Shown here in pieces: positions 55,621 to 64,000 of a stretch of DNA of 64,000 bases (the stretch's first letter is position 1; each line of letters starts with the position of its first letter). Source of the stretch: Bacillota bacterium (GTDB lineage: Bacteria > Bacillota > SHA-98 > UBA4971); contig JAAYXB010000014.1 in NCBI GenBank assembly GCA_012516125.1, forward strand, positions 1 to 64,000. The letters are read 5' to 3'. The position numbers and the translations under genes are program-made. The notes below the pieces were generated by a model that made no database searches, was not told where the DNA came from, and saw only the letters and a list, made by a program, of their open reading frames with translations.

Positions 55621-55832
55621 GCGCTCACTTAGCGCCAAGTGACGGTCTGTTAGTTCTTGTCCGTTTTCCAATAGTTGCTGGGTTGCCGGTGTTGCACTCG
55701 GGGACGGCGCCCCAAGCGGGGCGCCTTGACAAAATCCGGCCCATCCGGCAAGTGGCCGGATTTTGACACCCCTCGTGCAACCACCGGCAACCCTTTCTAC
55801 ATATCGCAAGTATTTCCGCACCCTCATTTAGG
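55621..55832. repeat. Three-way-junction repeat element, copy B
   Basis: An outer stem pairs GGTTGCCGGTGTTGCAC (55681-55697) with GTGCAACCACCGGCAACC (55775-55792). Inside are hairpins GGCGCCCC-aagc-GGGGCGCC (55706-55725) and AAAATCCGGCC...GGCCGGATTTT (55731-55764). The same plan is found in copy A at 8.6 kb. It lies directly 3' of mazG and its edge includes the mazG stop. Confidence 0.87.
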
Positions 55833-56675
55833 GCCGCCGTGCCGCTCCTCGCCCGCCGCCGACAGTTCCTTGGCCTCCTCCCACAGAGAGTCCATCTCAT
55901 CCAGAGTCATATCCTCTATGCGGCGGTTGGCCTCACCCGCCCGCATCTCGATGTGTTTGAACCGCGCGATGAACTTGTCCACCGCGCGGCCGAGCGCGAT
56001 CTCTGGGTCCACCTTGAGGAACCTGGCCACGTTAACGAAGGCGAAGAGGACATCGCCGACCTCCTCAGCCATCCTCGCTTTGTCCCCTGCCTTCCGTGCT
56101 TGCTCCAGCTCGTCCATCTCTTCCCGGACCTTCTCGAGTGCACCGGTCACGTCTGGCCAGTCGAAGCCGACCCTGGACGCCTTCGCCTGGACTTTCAACG
56201 CCCTCATGAGGGCGGGCATCGCCCCGGCGATGTTATCGAGGATGGACCCTGGCTCGCCCTCCTCGTCCGCTCTCTCCCTTTGCTTTATCCGCTCCCAATT
56301 GCGCAGGACCGTCTTGCTGTCCTTCGCTTCGACGTCCCCGAACACGTGCGGGTGACGCCGGATGAGCTTCTCGACGATGCCCCGAATCACATCGCCCACA
56401 TCGAACCTCCCGGACTCACTCGCGATCTGAGAGTGGAACGCCACCTGGAGAAGCAGGTCTCCAAGCTCTTCGCAAAGCTCCTCGTCGTCGCGGTCGTCTA
56501 TGGCCTGGACCACCTCGTAGGCCTCCTCGACCACGTAGGTCCTGAGGGACTCGTGGGTCTGCTTGCGATCCCAGGGGCACCCGCCCTCGCCCCGGAGCTT
56601 CCGCATGATCTCGACGAGTGGAGCCAGAGAGTACCGGTCGTTCGTGGTTTTCACTCCGTCGTCGCTCTGCTTCAT
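55824..56675 (-). CDS. mazG: Nucleoside triphosphate pyrophosphohydrolase MazG
   Basis: The 283-residue protein has two MazG domains (LVEIMRKLRGEGGCPWDRKQTHESLRTYVVEEAYE and the later EVGDVLFAFVNVARFLKVDPE) with the EExxE/ExxD metal sites in EEAYEVVQAIDDRDDEELCEELGD. It removes non-canonical NTPs. In B. subtilis the homologue YabN is fused to a methylase domain at the N-terminus; here only the MazG part is present. Start M at 56675 (KQSDDGVK) is likely. It lies downstream of the SpoVB-like gene, and the stop overlaps repeat element B. Confidence 0.92.
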   Translation of the reverse strand: MKQSDDGVKTTNDRYSLAPLVEIMRKLRGEGGCPWDRKQTHESLRTYVVEEAYEVVQAIDDRDDEELCEELGDLLLQVAFHSQIASESGRFDVGDVIRGIVEKLIRRHPHVFGDVEAKDSKTVLRNWERIKQRERADEEGEPGSILDNIAGAMPALMRALKVQAKASRVGFDWPDVTGALEKVREEMDELEQARKAGDKARMAEEVGDVLFAFVNVARFLKVDPEIALGRAVDKFIARFKHIEMRAGEANRRIEDMTLDEMDSLWEEAKELSAAGEERHGGPK

Positions 56676-56789
56676 GGACACATCCTTCACCTTCCCGGAA
56701 CCCCGCTCCCGACACCCAGAAACGCCGCGGTAGGAGTGCTCTCGCAGACTCAATAACTAACGAAGTGAGGGCGATGCCAGGACTGACAC

Positions 56790-58484
56790 TTAGTGGCGGA
56801 GCAGCTTGAGCCTTTCCAGGAGTTTCGTGACCCTTCCGCCGCCGGGGAAAAGCTCAAGTTCGTGCCGCCCCACGACTCCGGTGATCAGGAGCACCAGCCC
56901 GTAGACGGCAACGGCCACGCCTATCGCTGCCAGTGACCCGAGGGTGTTGCTCCCTGTTGCCCCACGCACTCCGCCATACGTGGCCCGTGCTGCCAGAGCC
57001 ATGGCCGCAACGCCCACCGCCGGTTTTACAACGGTATTCATGACATCGAGACTCAGACCCAGCATCCGCACGAGCGTGGCCACGTTGAGAAGCCCCGCCA
57101 CGGCGAACGCAGCCACAGTGCCCAGGGCTGCGCCCCGGATGCCGTAGGCTGGCATGCCAGTGAGCACAAAGCTCACTACCAGCTTGGCCACGGCCCCTTT
57201 CGCGAGATTGCGCACAGGTACCGTCACAGCTCCAAGACCCTGGAGGATGCCTGAGCTGATCTGCTGGAGCGCCAGGAACACGGTGCCGAACGCAAGAGCC
57301 CGCAGCGGCACTTCCACCTCCGCAGGCCATCTCAGCATAATCGAGAACTCCCTGGCGAATATGAACAGCCCCACAGCGGAAGGCAGCGCAAACAGGAACC
57401 CGAGCCTGATGGCCTCCTGGGCTCGCCCGGATAGCGTGCCCCTGTCGCGCCGGGCGAGGGCCTCCGAGATCGCCGGCACGGCGCTGGCCGCCACGGCCGC
57501 CGTGACCAGCGTGGGGAAGTACATGAGCGGCTGGGCCATCCCCGTCAACCGCCCGAAGAGCCTCGTGATCTCGTCCGGCGAAAACCCGGCGGCCGCGAGG
57601 CGCATCGGCACGATGGCTATGTCGAGAAACTGCATGAGGGGCATTATCGCAGCAGCCAGGACCACCGGCAACGAAAGATCGAAGATACGACGGGTAAGGG
57701 CCAGCGTAGATCCCATGTAATTCTCAGAGTCGCGCAGCCTCTCACCCCACTCGGCGTCCGCGCCCCTGACTCCGCCTCTACCCTTACCCATGCCGGTCTG
57801 GACGAAAATGGCCCTGACCTGGGACCATGTTACTCTCCACGACCCGGGAACGTGCTGAAGCCTGAAGTACGCAACCAGCAGCACCAGGAAACCCGCCGCG
57901 CCCCCGAGGACCGCACCCAAGTTTGCCCCCGCTGCGGAGAACTCCACCCCGCGCGGCAAAAGGAGCCACGCAAGGCCGATCATGGTGGACACGCGCACGA
58001 CCTGCTCACTCACCTGCGAGAGCGCGCTCGGCCCCATGTTCTGCAAGCCCTGGAAGTACCCCCGGAATGCAGATGTCACCGACAGGATGAGCACCGCAGG
58101 CGACACGGCCACAATGGCAAGAGCTGCCCGTGCATCCCGCGCCACGTACCTAGCGATCGGACCCGCCCCGAGGGCGAGGGCAGCGGAAAAGAACGTGCCT
58201 GTTAGGAAGAGAATTGCGGTCGCAACCTTGAGGATTTTGAGCGCGCCTGCAGGGTTGTTGCGCGCCGTCTGCTCGGCAACGAGTTTGGACACCGCCACTG
58301 GGATCCCTGCGGTCGAGACCACCAGGAACACCCCGTAAACGGGATAAGCCATCTGGTACAGGCCGACACCCTCATCTCCGATGAGGGTGGGCAGGGCGAT
58401 CCGCGAAACCGCACCGAGGAACCTGTTGGCCAGGCCCGCGGCGGCGAGGATTGCCGCTCCCTTAACAAGAGACTTCCTCGTCAT
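56790..58484 (-). CDS. SpoVB/MurJ-like MATE flippase
   Basis: The 564-residue membrane protein opens TRKSLVKGAAILAAAGLANRFLGAVSRIALP and has about fourteen helices of the polysaccharide-export MATE group, with LYQMAYPVYGVFLVVSTAGIP typical of SpoVB/YabM. SpoVB-type flippases move lipid-linked peptidoglycan precursors, often for the spore cortex. The position between spoVT and mazG matches yabM in B. subtilis. ATG 58484 has GAGAGG 9 bp upstream. The longer frame (to 58832) runs through a hairpin and is rejected. Confidence 0.9.
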   Translation of the reverse strand: MTRKSLVKGAAILAAAGLANRFLGAVSRIALPTLIGDEGVGLYQMAYPVYGVFLVVSTAGIPVAVSKLVAEQTARNNPAGALKILKVATAILFLTGTFFSAALALGAGPIARYVARDARAALAIVAVSPAVLILSVTSAFRGYFQGLQNMGPSALSQVSEQVVRVSTMIGLAWLLLPRGVEFSAAGANLGAVLGGAAGFLVLLVAYFRLQHVPGSWRVTWSQVRAIFVQTGMGKGRGGVRGADAEWGERLRDSENYMGSTLALTRRIFDLSLPVVLAAAIMPLMQFLDIAIVPMRLAAAGFSPDEITRLFGRLTGMAQPLMYFPTLVTAAVAASAVPAISEALARRDRGTLSGRAQEAIRLGFLFALPSAVGLFIFAREFSIMLRWPAEVEVPLRALAFGTVFLALQQISSGILQGLGAVTVPVRNLAKGAVAKLVVSFVLTGMPAYGIRGAALGTVAAFAVAGLLNVATLVRMLGLSLDVMNTVVKPAVGVAAMALAARATYGGVRGATGSNTLGSLAAIGVAVAVYGLVLLITGVVGRHELELFPGGGRVTKLLERLKLLRH

Positions 58485-58691
58485 CTGCTCATGCCTCTCA
58501 CGCCCGCTCCGTGCCGGGCACCGTGTTTTGCTCTCCCCCGGCCTGCCGCCCGAGTCGGCCGTTATCGGCCGCAGCAGGGGGCATGGGCTGTTGAGGCAAT
58601 GCCCGGGAGCCGCCGGATGGAAGATGCACGAGCCAATTGTACTACAGGGCCGACCCGCAGGCAACACGCGCGAGACTACCACGTCGCCCCG

Positions 58692-58742
58692 CCGATACGA
58701 GCAGGCAGCAAGCCCCATCGGCTCGCTGCCTGCTTGTATCGG
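58692..58742. repeat. Large inverted repeat upstream of the flippase gene
   Basis: CCGATACGAGCAGGCAGC (58692-58709) pairs with GCTGCCTGCTTGTATCGG (58725-58742) with one mismatch and a 15-base loop. It lies between the spoVT stop and the flippase start. It may be a terminator without T-run, an mRNA processing hairpin or a protein site. Confidence 0.75.
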
Positions 58743-58893
58743 CACGGCATTCGCTTTCGCGTGGTACATCGCCCGCCCATCCGCAGCCCGCGTCGCGCGC
58801 CGCACGCCGCGCGCCTGCGCGTGGCCCTGCAAGAGGAGGGCGAGCTACCCATTGTCACCGCCGGCAACTACCCGTATCTCGCCGCCAGGCAGG

Positions 58894-59457
58894 TCACTGT
58901 TCCATCTGTTTGGCCAGGAACCCCGCGGCAGTCTCGGCCAGTTTCAGCTCCAGGTCACTCATCTTGACGTTGGGATCCATCGAGGACAGTATCACAGCCC
59001 CGATGGGGTCGCCCTCTGCTATGATCGGCGCGATCACCTGGCTGGAGAACTTGCAGTCTCTGGCATCCTCAACCACCGGACAGGTCTCGCAATTCTCATG
59101 CTTTCCGGGTTCGTTGATGATAACAGACTTGCGGGTTTCCATGGCCTTCTCGACGGCCGGGGACACTCGCTTGTCCATGAATTGCTTCTTCGGACCCCCG
59201 GCCACCGCGATGATGGCATCGCGGTCGGCGATGCATGCGATATGCCCCGTAGACTCATACAACGAATCCGCGTACTCCTTCGCGAAGTCGCCGAGCTCTC
59301 CGATGGGTGAGTACTTCTTGAGGATAACCTCACCCTCGCGGTCAACGAAGATCTCGAGCGGGTCGCCTTCGCGGATCCGCAGCGTTCTTCTGATCTCCTT
59401 GGGGATAACTACCCTTCCAAGATCGTCGATGCGTCTCACAATGCCCGTGGCCTTCAC
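58894..59457 (-). CDS. spoVT: Stage V sporulation regulator SpoVT
   Basis: The 187-residue regulator has an N-terminal AbrB swapped-hairpin DNA-binding domain (MKATGIVRRIDDLGRVVIPKEIRRTLRIREGD) and a C-terminal GAF domain (~residues 55-187) with paired cysteines (HENCETCPVVEDARDC). It tunes sigma-G-dependent genes in the forespore in B. subtilis. The length and start are standard. It stands between the flippase gene and mfd. Confidence 0.97.
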   Translation of the reverse strand: MKATGIVRRIDDLGRVVIPKEIRRTLRIREGDPLEIFVDREGEVILKKYSPIGELGDFAKEYADSLYESTGHIACIADRDAIIAVAGGPKKQFMDKRVSPAVEKAMETRKSVIINEPGKHENCETCPVVEDARDCKFSSQVIAPIIAEGDPIGAVILSSMDPNVKMSDLELKLAETAAGFLAKQMEQ

Positions 59458-59741
59458 CGTTGTCCCTCCTCTCAGGTAAATCTCGCTTAACTTCCGCTTT
59501 CACTGATAGCCTATTGATTTAATGACATTTTTATTCAATTTTACCACTTACCCGTCAATCTTTTCGGGCCTGCGGCTGCCACAGCACTGCCGCACCCCGC
59601 CCGCCGTTGCAACTTGCCCGGGCCTTCCGCCTTCTCTGCTTTCCAACACCGGTCTCGCAGAGTATATGGTATCCAACTGCGCAACAATCATGCAGAGCTA
59701 CCCGGCGGAGGCTCCCGGGCGTTCCCAGGCGCTCCCGGGCC
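59458..59741. other. Intergenic stretch between mfd and spoVT
   Basis: An AT-rich tract around 59500-59550 upstream of spoVT is the likely promoter region, but I cannot assign boxes with confidence. Confidence 0.3.
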
Positions 59742-62700
59742 CTACCCGATGGACGAGGCCCGGCCGACCCGCCTGCCGCCACGAAGACCATGCTTCCCCT
59801 GCTCACGCTGCAACCGCGCCTCTGGGGAGCGCGCCCGGACACGGTGGAGCGTGTCCTCGATGACGCACAGGAGGTCCTCGTCGGATAGGCCTGCGCGCCT
59901 GATTCGCACCGACGGGCTCTTCCCGAAGTTCGCGTACACTCTGCCCCTGTTGGCCCTGACAGCCTCCATAACCTGGTCCTGGGAGACCTTCGCCCCGGGC
60001 AGCAGCTTCACGACTACCTGGTCGCGCTCGGACGCTACCTGCGCCACCCCCATGTCCTTTGCGATGGCCCGGATGCGCGCGATGGCAAGCAGGTTTCGGC
60101 AGGGCTCCGGCGCCGGGCCGAACCTGTCTTCGATCTCCTCCTCGAGGTCGCGAAGGTCCTCCACGGTCATGGCGGCGTTGATCTTCTTGTACATCTCGAT
60201 CTTCAGCCTCGGGTCGGCGATGTAATCATCCCCGATGAAGGCGCTCACACCGAGATCGATGAACGGCTCTACTTTCTCCTCCTCGGCTGCCGTGCCGCGC
60301 AGCTCTCTCACGGCTTCCTCCACGAGCCGCGAGTAAAGTTCGAAGCCTACGGCCGCGATGTGGCCGTGCTGCTCGGCTCCAAGGAGGTTTCCGGCACCTC
60401 TGATCTCGAGGTCGCGCATGGCGATCTTGAAGCCCGACCCGAAGTCTGTGAACTCGCGGATCGCCGAGAGCCTCTTCTCCGCGACCTCAGAGAGCACGCC
60501 GTCCCTACGGTACATGAAGTATGCGTACGCCACGCGGTTGCTCCGTCCCACTCGACCGCGCAACTGGTACAGCTGGGCAAGACCCAGCATATCGGCGTCG
60601 GTCACCACAAGCGTGTTCACGTTGGGTATGTCGAGCCCGTTCTCGATGATGGTCGTGGCGACCAGCACATCGTACTCACGGTCCAGGAACTTGAGCATGA
60701 CCTCCTCGAGCCTGTCCTCGGGCATCTGGCCATGAGCCACCGCGATCCTGGCCTCGGGAACGAGACGGGAGAGGAACATCGCCGCGGAGTCGATCGTCTG
60801 GACGCGGTTGTGCACGTAATAGACCTGCCCGCCCCTGGCCAGCTCCCGCACGATAGCCTCGCGGATCACCGCGTCGTCGTGCTCCATCACGTAGGTTCGC
60901 ACGGGGAACCTGTCCTCAGGAGGCGTTTCGATGATGCTCATGTCGCGAACGCCGGTGAGGGCCATGTGGAGCGTTCTCGGAATCGGAGTCGCCGTTAATG
61001 TAAGAACGTCCACGGTCTTCCTTAGTTCCTTCAGGAATTCCTTGTGTGCGACGCCGAACCTCTGCTCCTCGTCCACCACCACAAGTCCGAGGTCCCGGAA
61101 CTTGACGTCAGGCTGAAGTAACCTGTGGGTGCCGATGACTATGTCTATGGCCCCCCTGCGCAGGTCCTTCAGGATCTCGCGCTGCTCGGCCTCGGACTGA
61201 AACCTCGACAGGGCGGCGATCCGCACCGGGTAGCCGGCGAACCTGTCCTTGAAGGTGGTGAAGTGTTGTTGCGCCAGGATCGTGGTTGGCACCAGCACCG
61301 CCACCTGCTTCGAGTCCATGACCGCCTTGAAAGCCGCCCTGATCGCCACTTCGGTCTTGCCGTACCCCACGTCTCCGCAGAGAAGCCGGTCCATGGGCCT
61401 CGGCCTCTCCATGTCTGCCTTAACCTCGGCAATGGCGCTCAGCTGGTCTGGAGTCTCCTCGTACGGGAACGCATCCTCGAACTCTTTCTGCCAGGGCGTG
61501 TCGGGGCTGAAGGCATGCCCCCGTATGGCCTCTCGCGCCGCATAGAGCTCGAGAAGCCCCCGCGCCATGTCGCGAACGGACTCCTTGACCCTGGCCTTCA
61601 CCCTGCTCCACTCGGTGCCGCCCAGCTTGTAGAGCTTGGGCGGCGAGTCCTCGGGGCCGATGTACTTCTGCAGGAGGCCGATCTGGTCCGTGGGCACGTA
61701 CAGCCTGTCCTCGCCCGCGTACTGGATCAGCAGATAGTCGCGCCTCGCCCCCGCGGCCTCGAGCGTCTTCATGCCCATGTACCTCCCGATGCCGTGCGCT
61801 ACGTGCACCACGTAGTCGCCCGGCCGTAGGTCGGTGAACGCTGCGAGGCGTGACCCGGGACCTTGAGTCTGCGCGAACCTGCGCTTGCGCTTTTCCACGC
61901 CGTACAGCTCGACATCGGTGAGCACCACCAGGCGCAGCGACGGAAACTCGAAGCCACTTTCGAGGGAACCCACGGTCACGACGACGTTCCCCGGCTTGAC
62001 TTCGTCAGTGATGGATCGCACACAGGTGGCCTCTATGCCGTTCTCCGCCATGACCTCGCGGAACCTGCGGGCGCGGTCGTCGGTGGTCACCACCACGACC
62101 ACCCGGTGGTTCTTTCTGCGCCAGGCCTTGAGGTCTTTCACCAGCAGGTCGAACTTGCCGTGATAGGGGCTTGCGGGCTTCGCCGAGAACGATCTGACTC
62201 GGTCGGTATGGGTGAGGTCCGCGCCCCGGGCGAGCAGCACGAATTCCACGCGCTGGTGGCGGCCTAGGAAGGCCATGGCCTCCTCTGCGGACGCAAAGAG
62301 CGAAGCCTCCGTCGGAAGCACCCTCCCGGCCTGCAGAAGCGTCGCGTATGCCTCGCGCACCTCGGCCTCGAAGCCAAGAAGCGCTTCCTTGAGGCGCGCC
62401 GGCTCATCCACGACCACCACCGGGTCAGCCGCGTAGTCGAGGATGGTGTCCAGTTCAGGGTAGAATGCGGGAGCATACTGGTCATCGCCGTCAAAGAAGA
62501 AGCCCTGACGAAGCTTTTCCAGGGCGGCGTCGGTACGATCCCGCAGCGATCTCGCTTCAACTGTACGCCCGAGACCCTCGAGCCGCCTGCATTGCGAGGC
62601 AGCCTGTGCTTCGATACGGGTGAGGCCTGCATCGCGGGCGTCCGATGAAACGAGAAACTCACGGGCCGGCGCAATGCTCGCATGCCCGACCTCGCGGCTC

Positions 62701-63344
62701 GACCGCTGGCTCGCCGGGTCGAACTCCCTTATTGAATCGATGTCGTCGTCGAAGAACTCGATCCGGAGCGGCGACGCGCTGTCAGGCGGGAACACGTCGA
62801 GGATGTCTCCCCTTGCAGAGAACTGGCCGCGCCTTTCCACGAGCTCCGCCCTCTCGTAACCCATAGCCGCAAACCGCGCCGCAAGAGAGTCGCGGTCGTG
62901 TCTTTCACCGGACTTGAGAGTGACCGCAAACCCTGAGAAAACCTCCGCCGGAACGAGCCTTCTCGCAAAAGCCCTGGCCGGCACGATCACCACAGCCCGC
63001 CTGCCCCTTGCCAGGCACGCCTTGACTGCGACTCTTTGCGCAAGCAAGTCGGTATTCTCCGCGGCCTCTTCGTGCGGCCATAGCTCGAGCGCAGGGAAAG
63101 TAAGCACCTCGCCCGGGGACAGGAGCGTGGCAAGGTCTTCTCCGAGCTTCTCCGCCTGCTGTGGGCTGTACGTCACTACGATGAACGGGCGCGCCGGGAT
63201 GCTGCGGTACAGCGCGGACAGGACGTAGCTCTTCATCGACCCTGCAAGGCCCAGAACCACCTGGGACGGTGTCCTTCTCTCGAGGCCAGATGCGATATTT
63301 GCGAACTCCGGGGACTCCCGAAGCACTGAGAGAAAGCTGTTCAA
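59742..63344 (-). CDS. mfd: Transcription-repair coupling factor Mfd
   Basis: The 1200-residue ATP-dependent translocase removes stalled RNA polymerase and recruits UvrA. In order: UvrB-like homology domains, the RNA polymerase-interacting region, the helicase core with GDVGYGKTEVAIRAAF, DEEQRFGV and later the TRG-containing GRVGRSNRVAYAYFMY, and the C-terminal TRCF domain. TTG 63344 is chosen because AGGAGGAG (63351-63358) lies directly upstream; the frame to 63425 would add 27 unusual residues and overlap a repeat. It is mfd-spoVT-flippase order as in B. subtilis. Confidence 0.97.
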   Translation of the reverse strand: MNSFLSVLRESPEFANIASGLERRTPSQVVLGLAGSMKSYVLSALYRSIPARPFIVVTYSPQQAEKLGEDLATLLSPGEVLTFPALELWPHEEAAENTDLLAQRVAVKACLARGRRAVVIVPARAFARRLVPAEVFSGFAVTLKSGERHDRDSLAARFAAMGYERAELVERRGQFSARGDILDVFPPDSASPLRIEFFDDDIDSIREFDPASQRSSREVGHASIAPAREFLVSSDARDAGLTRIEAQAASQCRRLEGLGRTVEARSLRDRTDAALEKLRQGFFFDGDDQYAPAFYPELDTILDYAADPVVVVDEPARLKEALLGFEAEVREAYATLLQAGRVLPTEASLFASAEEAMAFLGRHQRVEFVLLARGADLTHTDRVRSFSAKPASPYHGKFDLLVKDLKAWRRKNHRVVVVVTTDDRARRFREVMAENGIEATCVRSITDEVKPGNVVVTVGSLESGFEFPSLRLVVLTDVELYGVEKRKRRFAQTQGPGSRLAAFTDLRPGDYVVHVAHGIGRYMGMKTLEAAGARRDYLLIQYAGEDRLYVPTDQIGLLQKYIGPEDSPPKLYKLGGTEWSRVKARVKESVRDMARGLLELYAAREAIRGHAFSPDTPWQKEFEDAFPYEETPDQLSAIAEVKADMERPRPMDRLLCGDVGYGKTEVAIRAAFKAVMDSKQVAVLVPTTILAQQHFTTFKDRFAGYPVRIAALSRFQSEAEQREILKDLRRGAIDIVIGTHRLLQPDVKFRDLGLVVVDEEQRFGVAHKEFLKELRKTVDVLTLTATPIPRTLHMALTGVRDMSIIETPPEDRFPVRTYVMEHDDAVIREAIVRELARGGQVYYVHNRVQTIDSAAMFLSRLVPEARIAVAHGQMPEDRLEEVMLKFLDREYDVLVATTIIENGLDIPNVNTLVVTDADMLGLAQLYQLRGRVGRSNRVAYAYFMYRRDGVLSEVAEKRLSAIREFTDFGSGFKIAMRDLEIRGAGNLLGAEQHGHIAAVGFELYSRLVEEAVRELRGTAAEEEKVEPFIDLGVSAFIGDDYIADPRLKIEMYKKINAAMTVEDLRDLEEEIEDRFGPAPEPCRNLLAIARIRAIAKDMGVAQVASERDQVVVKLLPGAKVSQDQVMEAVRANRGRVYANFGKSPSVRIRRAGLSDEDLLCVIEDTLHRVRARSPEARLQREQGKHGLRGGRRVGRASSIG

Positions 63345-63390
63345 GAAGCACTCCTCCTGGGACCGGGATTCCGTGTGGACTATGCGTGTT

Positions 63391-63440
63391 ACGCCCCGGG
63401 AACGGCGCGCCAAACGGCGCTCCAAGCGGAGCGCCTTGAC
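63391..63440. repeat. Partial copy of the three-way-junction element
   Basis: It keeps hairpin GGCGCTCC-aagc-GGAGCGCC (63416-63435) and the following TTGAC of copy B, with one compensated base pair. The rest of the element is absent. Confidence 0.6.
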
Positions 63441-63597
63441 GACACTTAGGTAGACCCTGGTAGACCCCGAATGTTGCCCATGCCGAAAAGGGCTTTAGCC
63501 CAAGACCCCCGTCTAAAGCCCTACCGACACCGGCGTTTTCGATTGTCGCCTGCGCTTCATTATATTATCCGCGACGAAACTAAGTCAATCTCTTGCA

Positions 63598-63999
63598 TCA
63601 TGAGCGGCGGCCTGCGTCCATCAGTGCAACTATGGCGACGTTCCACAGGGCGTGGGCCACGGCCGCGGTGGTCACCGCGAGGAGCGGCTGTCGCGTGAGA
63701 GCGAGGACCGCCTGCGTCAGAGCGCCGAATGCGGTATGACTCAGAAAGCTCACCGCTCCCGCTGCAAACCCGGGCCCCGACCGCGAAGCCCGCCCCCGCC
63801 GTCCCGAGACGTCGTACACGGCCTCCACCGCGCCGAAACCAAGGTGCACCACGACCACGGGCGCTGCCATGGCCAGCGCGAACCCCGTCTTCGCAGCCTC
63901 CTCGACGCCCGGACCCAGCAGGAACGCGAGGAGCGGGCCGGGCCGCCCGCCGCGCGACGCCGCCCTGTTGAACAGGAAAGCCGCGCCCGACGCCAGGGC
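63598..63999 (-). CDS. PrsW-like intramembrane protease, 5' end outside the window
   Basis: The frame is open from the right window edge to the stop at 63598, giving at least 133 residues. It has EEAAK (VEEAAKTGF), GFGAVEAVYDV, HTAFG and HALWNV in the order seen in PrsW/CAAX-type intramembrane metalloproteases, with several hydrophobic helices. PrsW cleaves the anti-sigma factor RsiW in B. subtilis. The gene is cut at its 5' end by the window; an internal ATG at 63870 would leave out the first metal motif. It lies about 250 bp from mfd, on the same strand. Confidence 0.65.
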   Translation of the reverse strand, partial: ALASGAAFLFNRAASRGGRPGPLLAFLLGPGVEEAAKTGFALAMAAPVVVVHLGFGAVEAVYDVSGRRGRASRSGPGFAAGAVSFLSHTAFGALTQAVLALTRQPLLAVTTAAVAHALWNVAIVALMDAGRRS

Positions 64000-64000
64000 A

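Noticed and set aside
56790-58832. Longer start for the SpoVB-like flippase
   Set aside because: The upstream extension passes through a large hairpin and has no ribosome binding site; the start at 58484 fits the family.
63345-63425. Longer start for mfd
   Set aside because: AGGAGGAG directly before TTG 63344 fits better, and the extra residues overlap a repeat fragment.

Overview
The window looks like chromosomal DNA of a high-GC, endospore-forming, probably anaerobic member of the Bacillota. The evidence is spore genes (a gerAA-gerAB-gerAC germination operon, spoVT, a SpoVB/MATE flippase, yabP, yabQ, a Cse60-like gene), a four-subunit 2-oxoacid:ferredoxin oxidoreductase, a T-box leader before serS, and the run mfd-spoVT-spoVB-mazG-yabP-yabQ-divIC-yabR that is typical of the phylum. 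I cannot name the genus. Several gene groups here (serS, pdxST, lysS, dusB, coaX, greA and the mfd-to-yabR run) lie near the replication origin in Bacillus subtilis, so this segment may also be origin-proximal.

Layout. Bases 1-709 are a non-coding array of regularly phased 20-bp palindromes that runs off the left edge. It is followed by a Uma2 nuclease gene with its own promoter and operator, and by a solitary Dam-type methylase. From 2979 to 7307 (minus strand) is a serine-synthesis operon (class V aminotransferase, serA, DUF1015) behind a structured leader. 7.6-15.7 kb holds a broken sensor gene, the ger operon, small sporulation or hypothetical genes and dispersed repeats. 15.7-19.0 kb is signalling (HD-GYP, chemoreceptor, CheW). 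19.3-20.1 kb has a HicB antitoxin and tRNA-Arg and tRNA-Ser genes. 20.4-25.3 kb is a NamZ muramidase with a sugar ABC transporter, then an MFS exporter. 27.1-30.8 kb is a DUF441 protein and a nitrate/taurine-type ABC transporter. 30.9-34.1 kb is a radical SAM protein, tRNA-Ser and serS with its T-box. 34.1-37.2 kb is the por operon. 37.5-43.5 kb has a CBS-PAS-HD regulator, pdxS-pdxT-glyA, a ClpP-fold protease and tRNA-Ala. 43.6-50.8 kb is greA-lysS, two less understood genes, an HflX-Dus fusion and coaX. 50.9-64.0 kb has small transport genes, then yabR, divIC, yabQ, yabP, mazG, a MATE flippase, spoVT, mfd and a partial PrsW-like protease.

How the genes work together. The serine operon, glyA, pdxST (PLP for the aminotransferase and GlyA) and serS form a serine/one-carbon/PLP theme. 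NamZ beside a sugar importer suggests recovery of cell-wall sugars. POR links 2-oxoacid oxidation to ferredoxin.

The best candidate for something undescribed is the palindrome array at the left end. All of its site spacings (32, 41 and 52 bp, with triplet periods of 105 and 116 bp) are close to whole helical turns. Other candidates are a three-way-junction element beside minus-strand gene ends (8.6 and 55.7 kb), a repeated leader-like element (7.95, 14.56 and 14.79 kb) and an attenuator-like leader before the serine operon.
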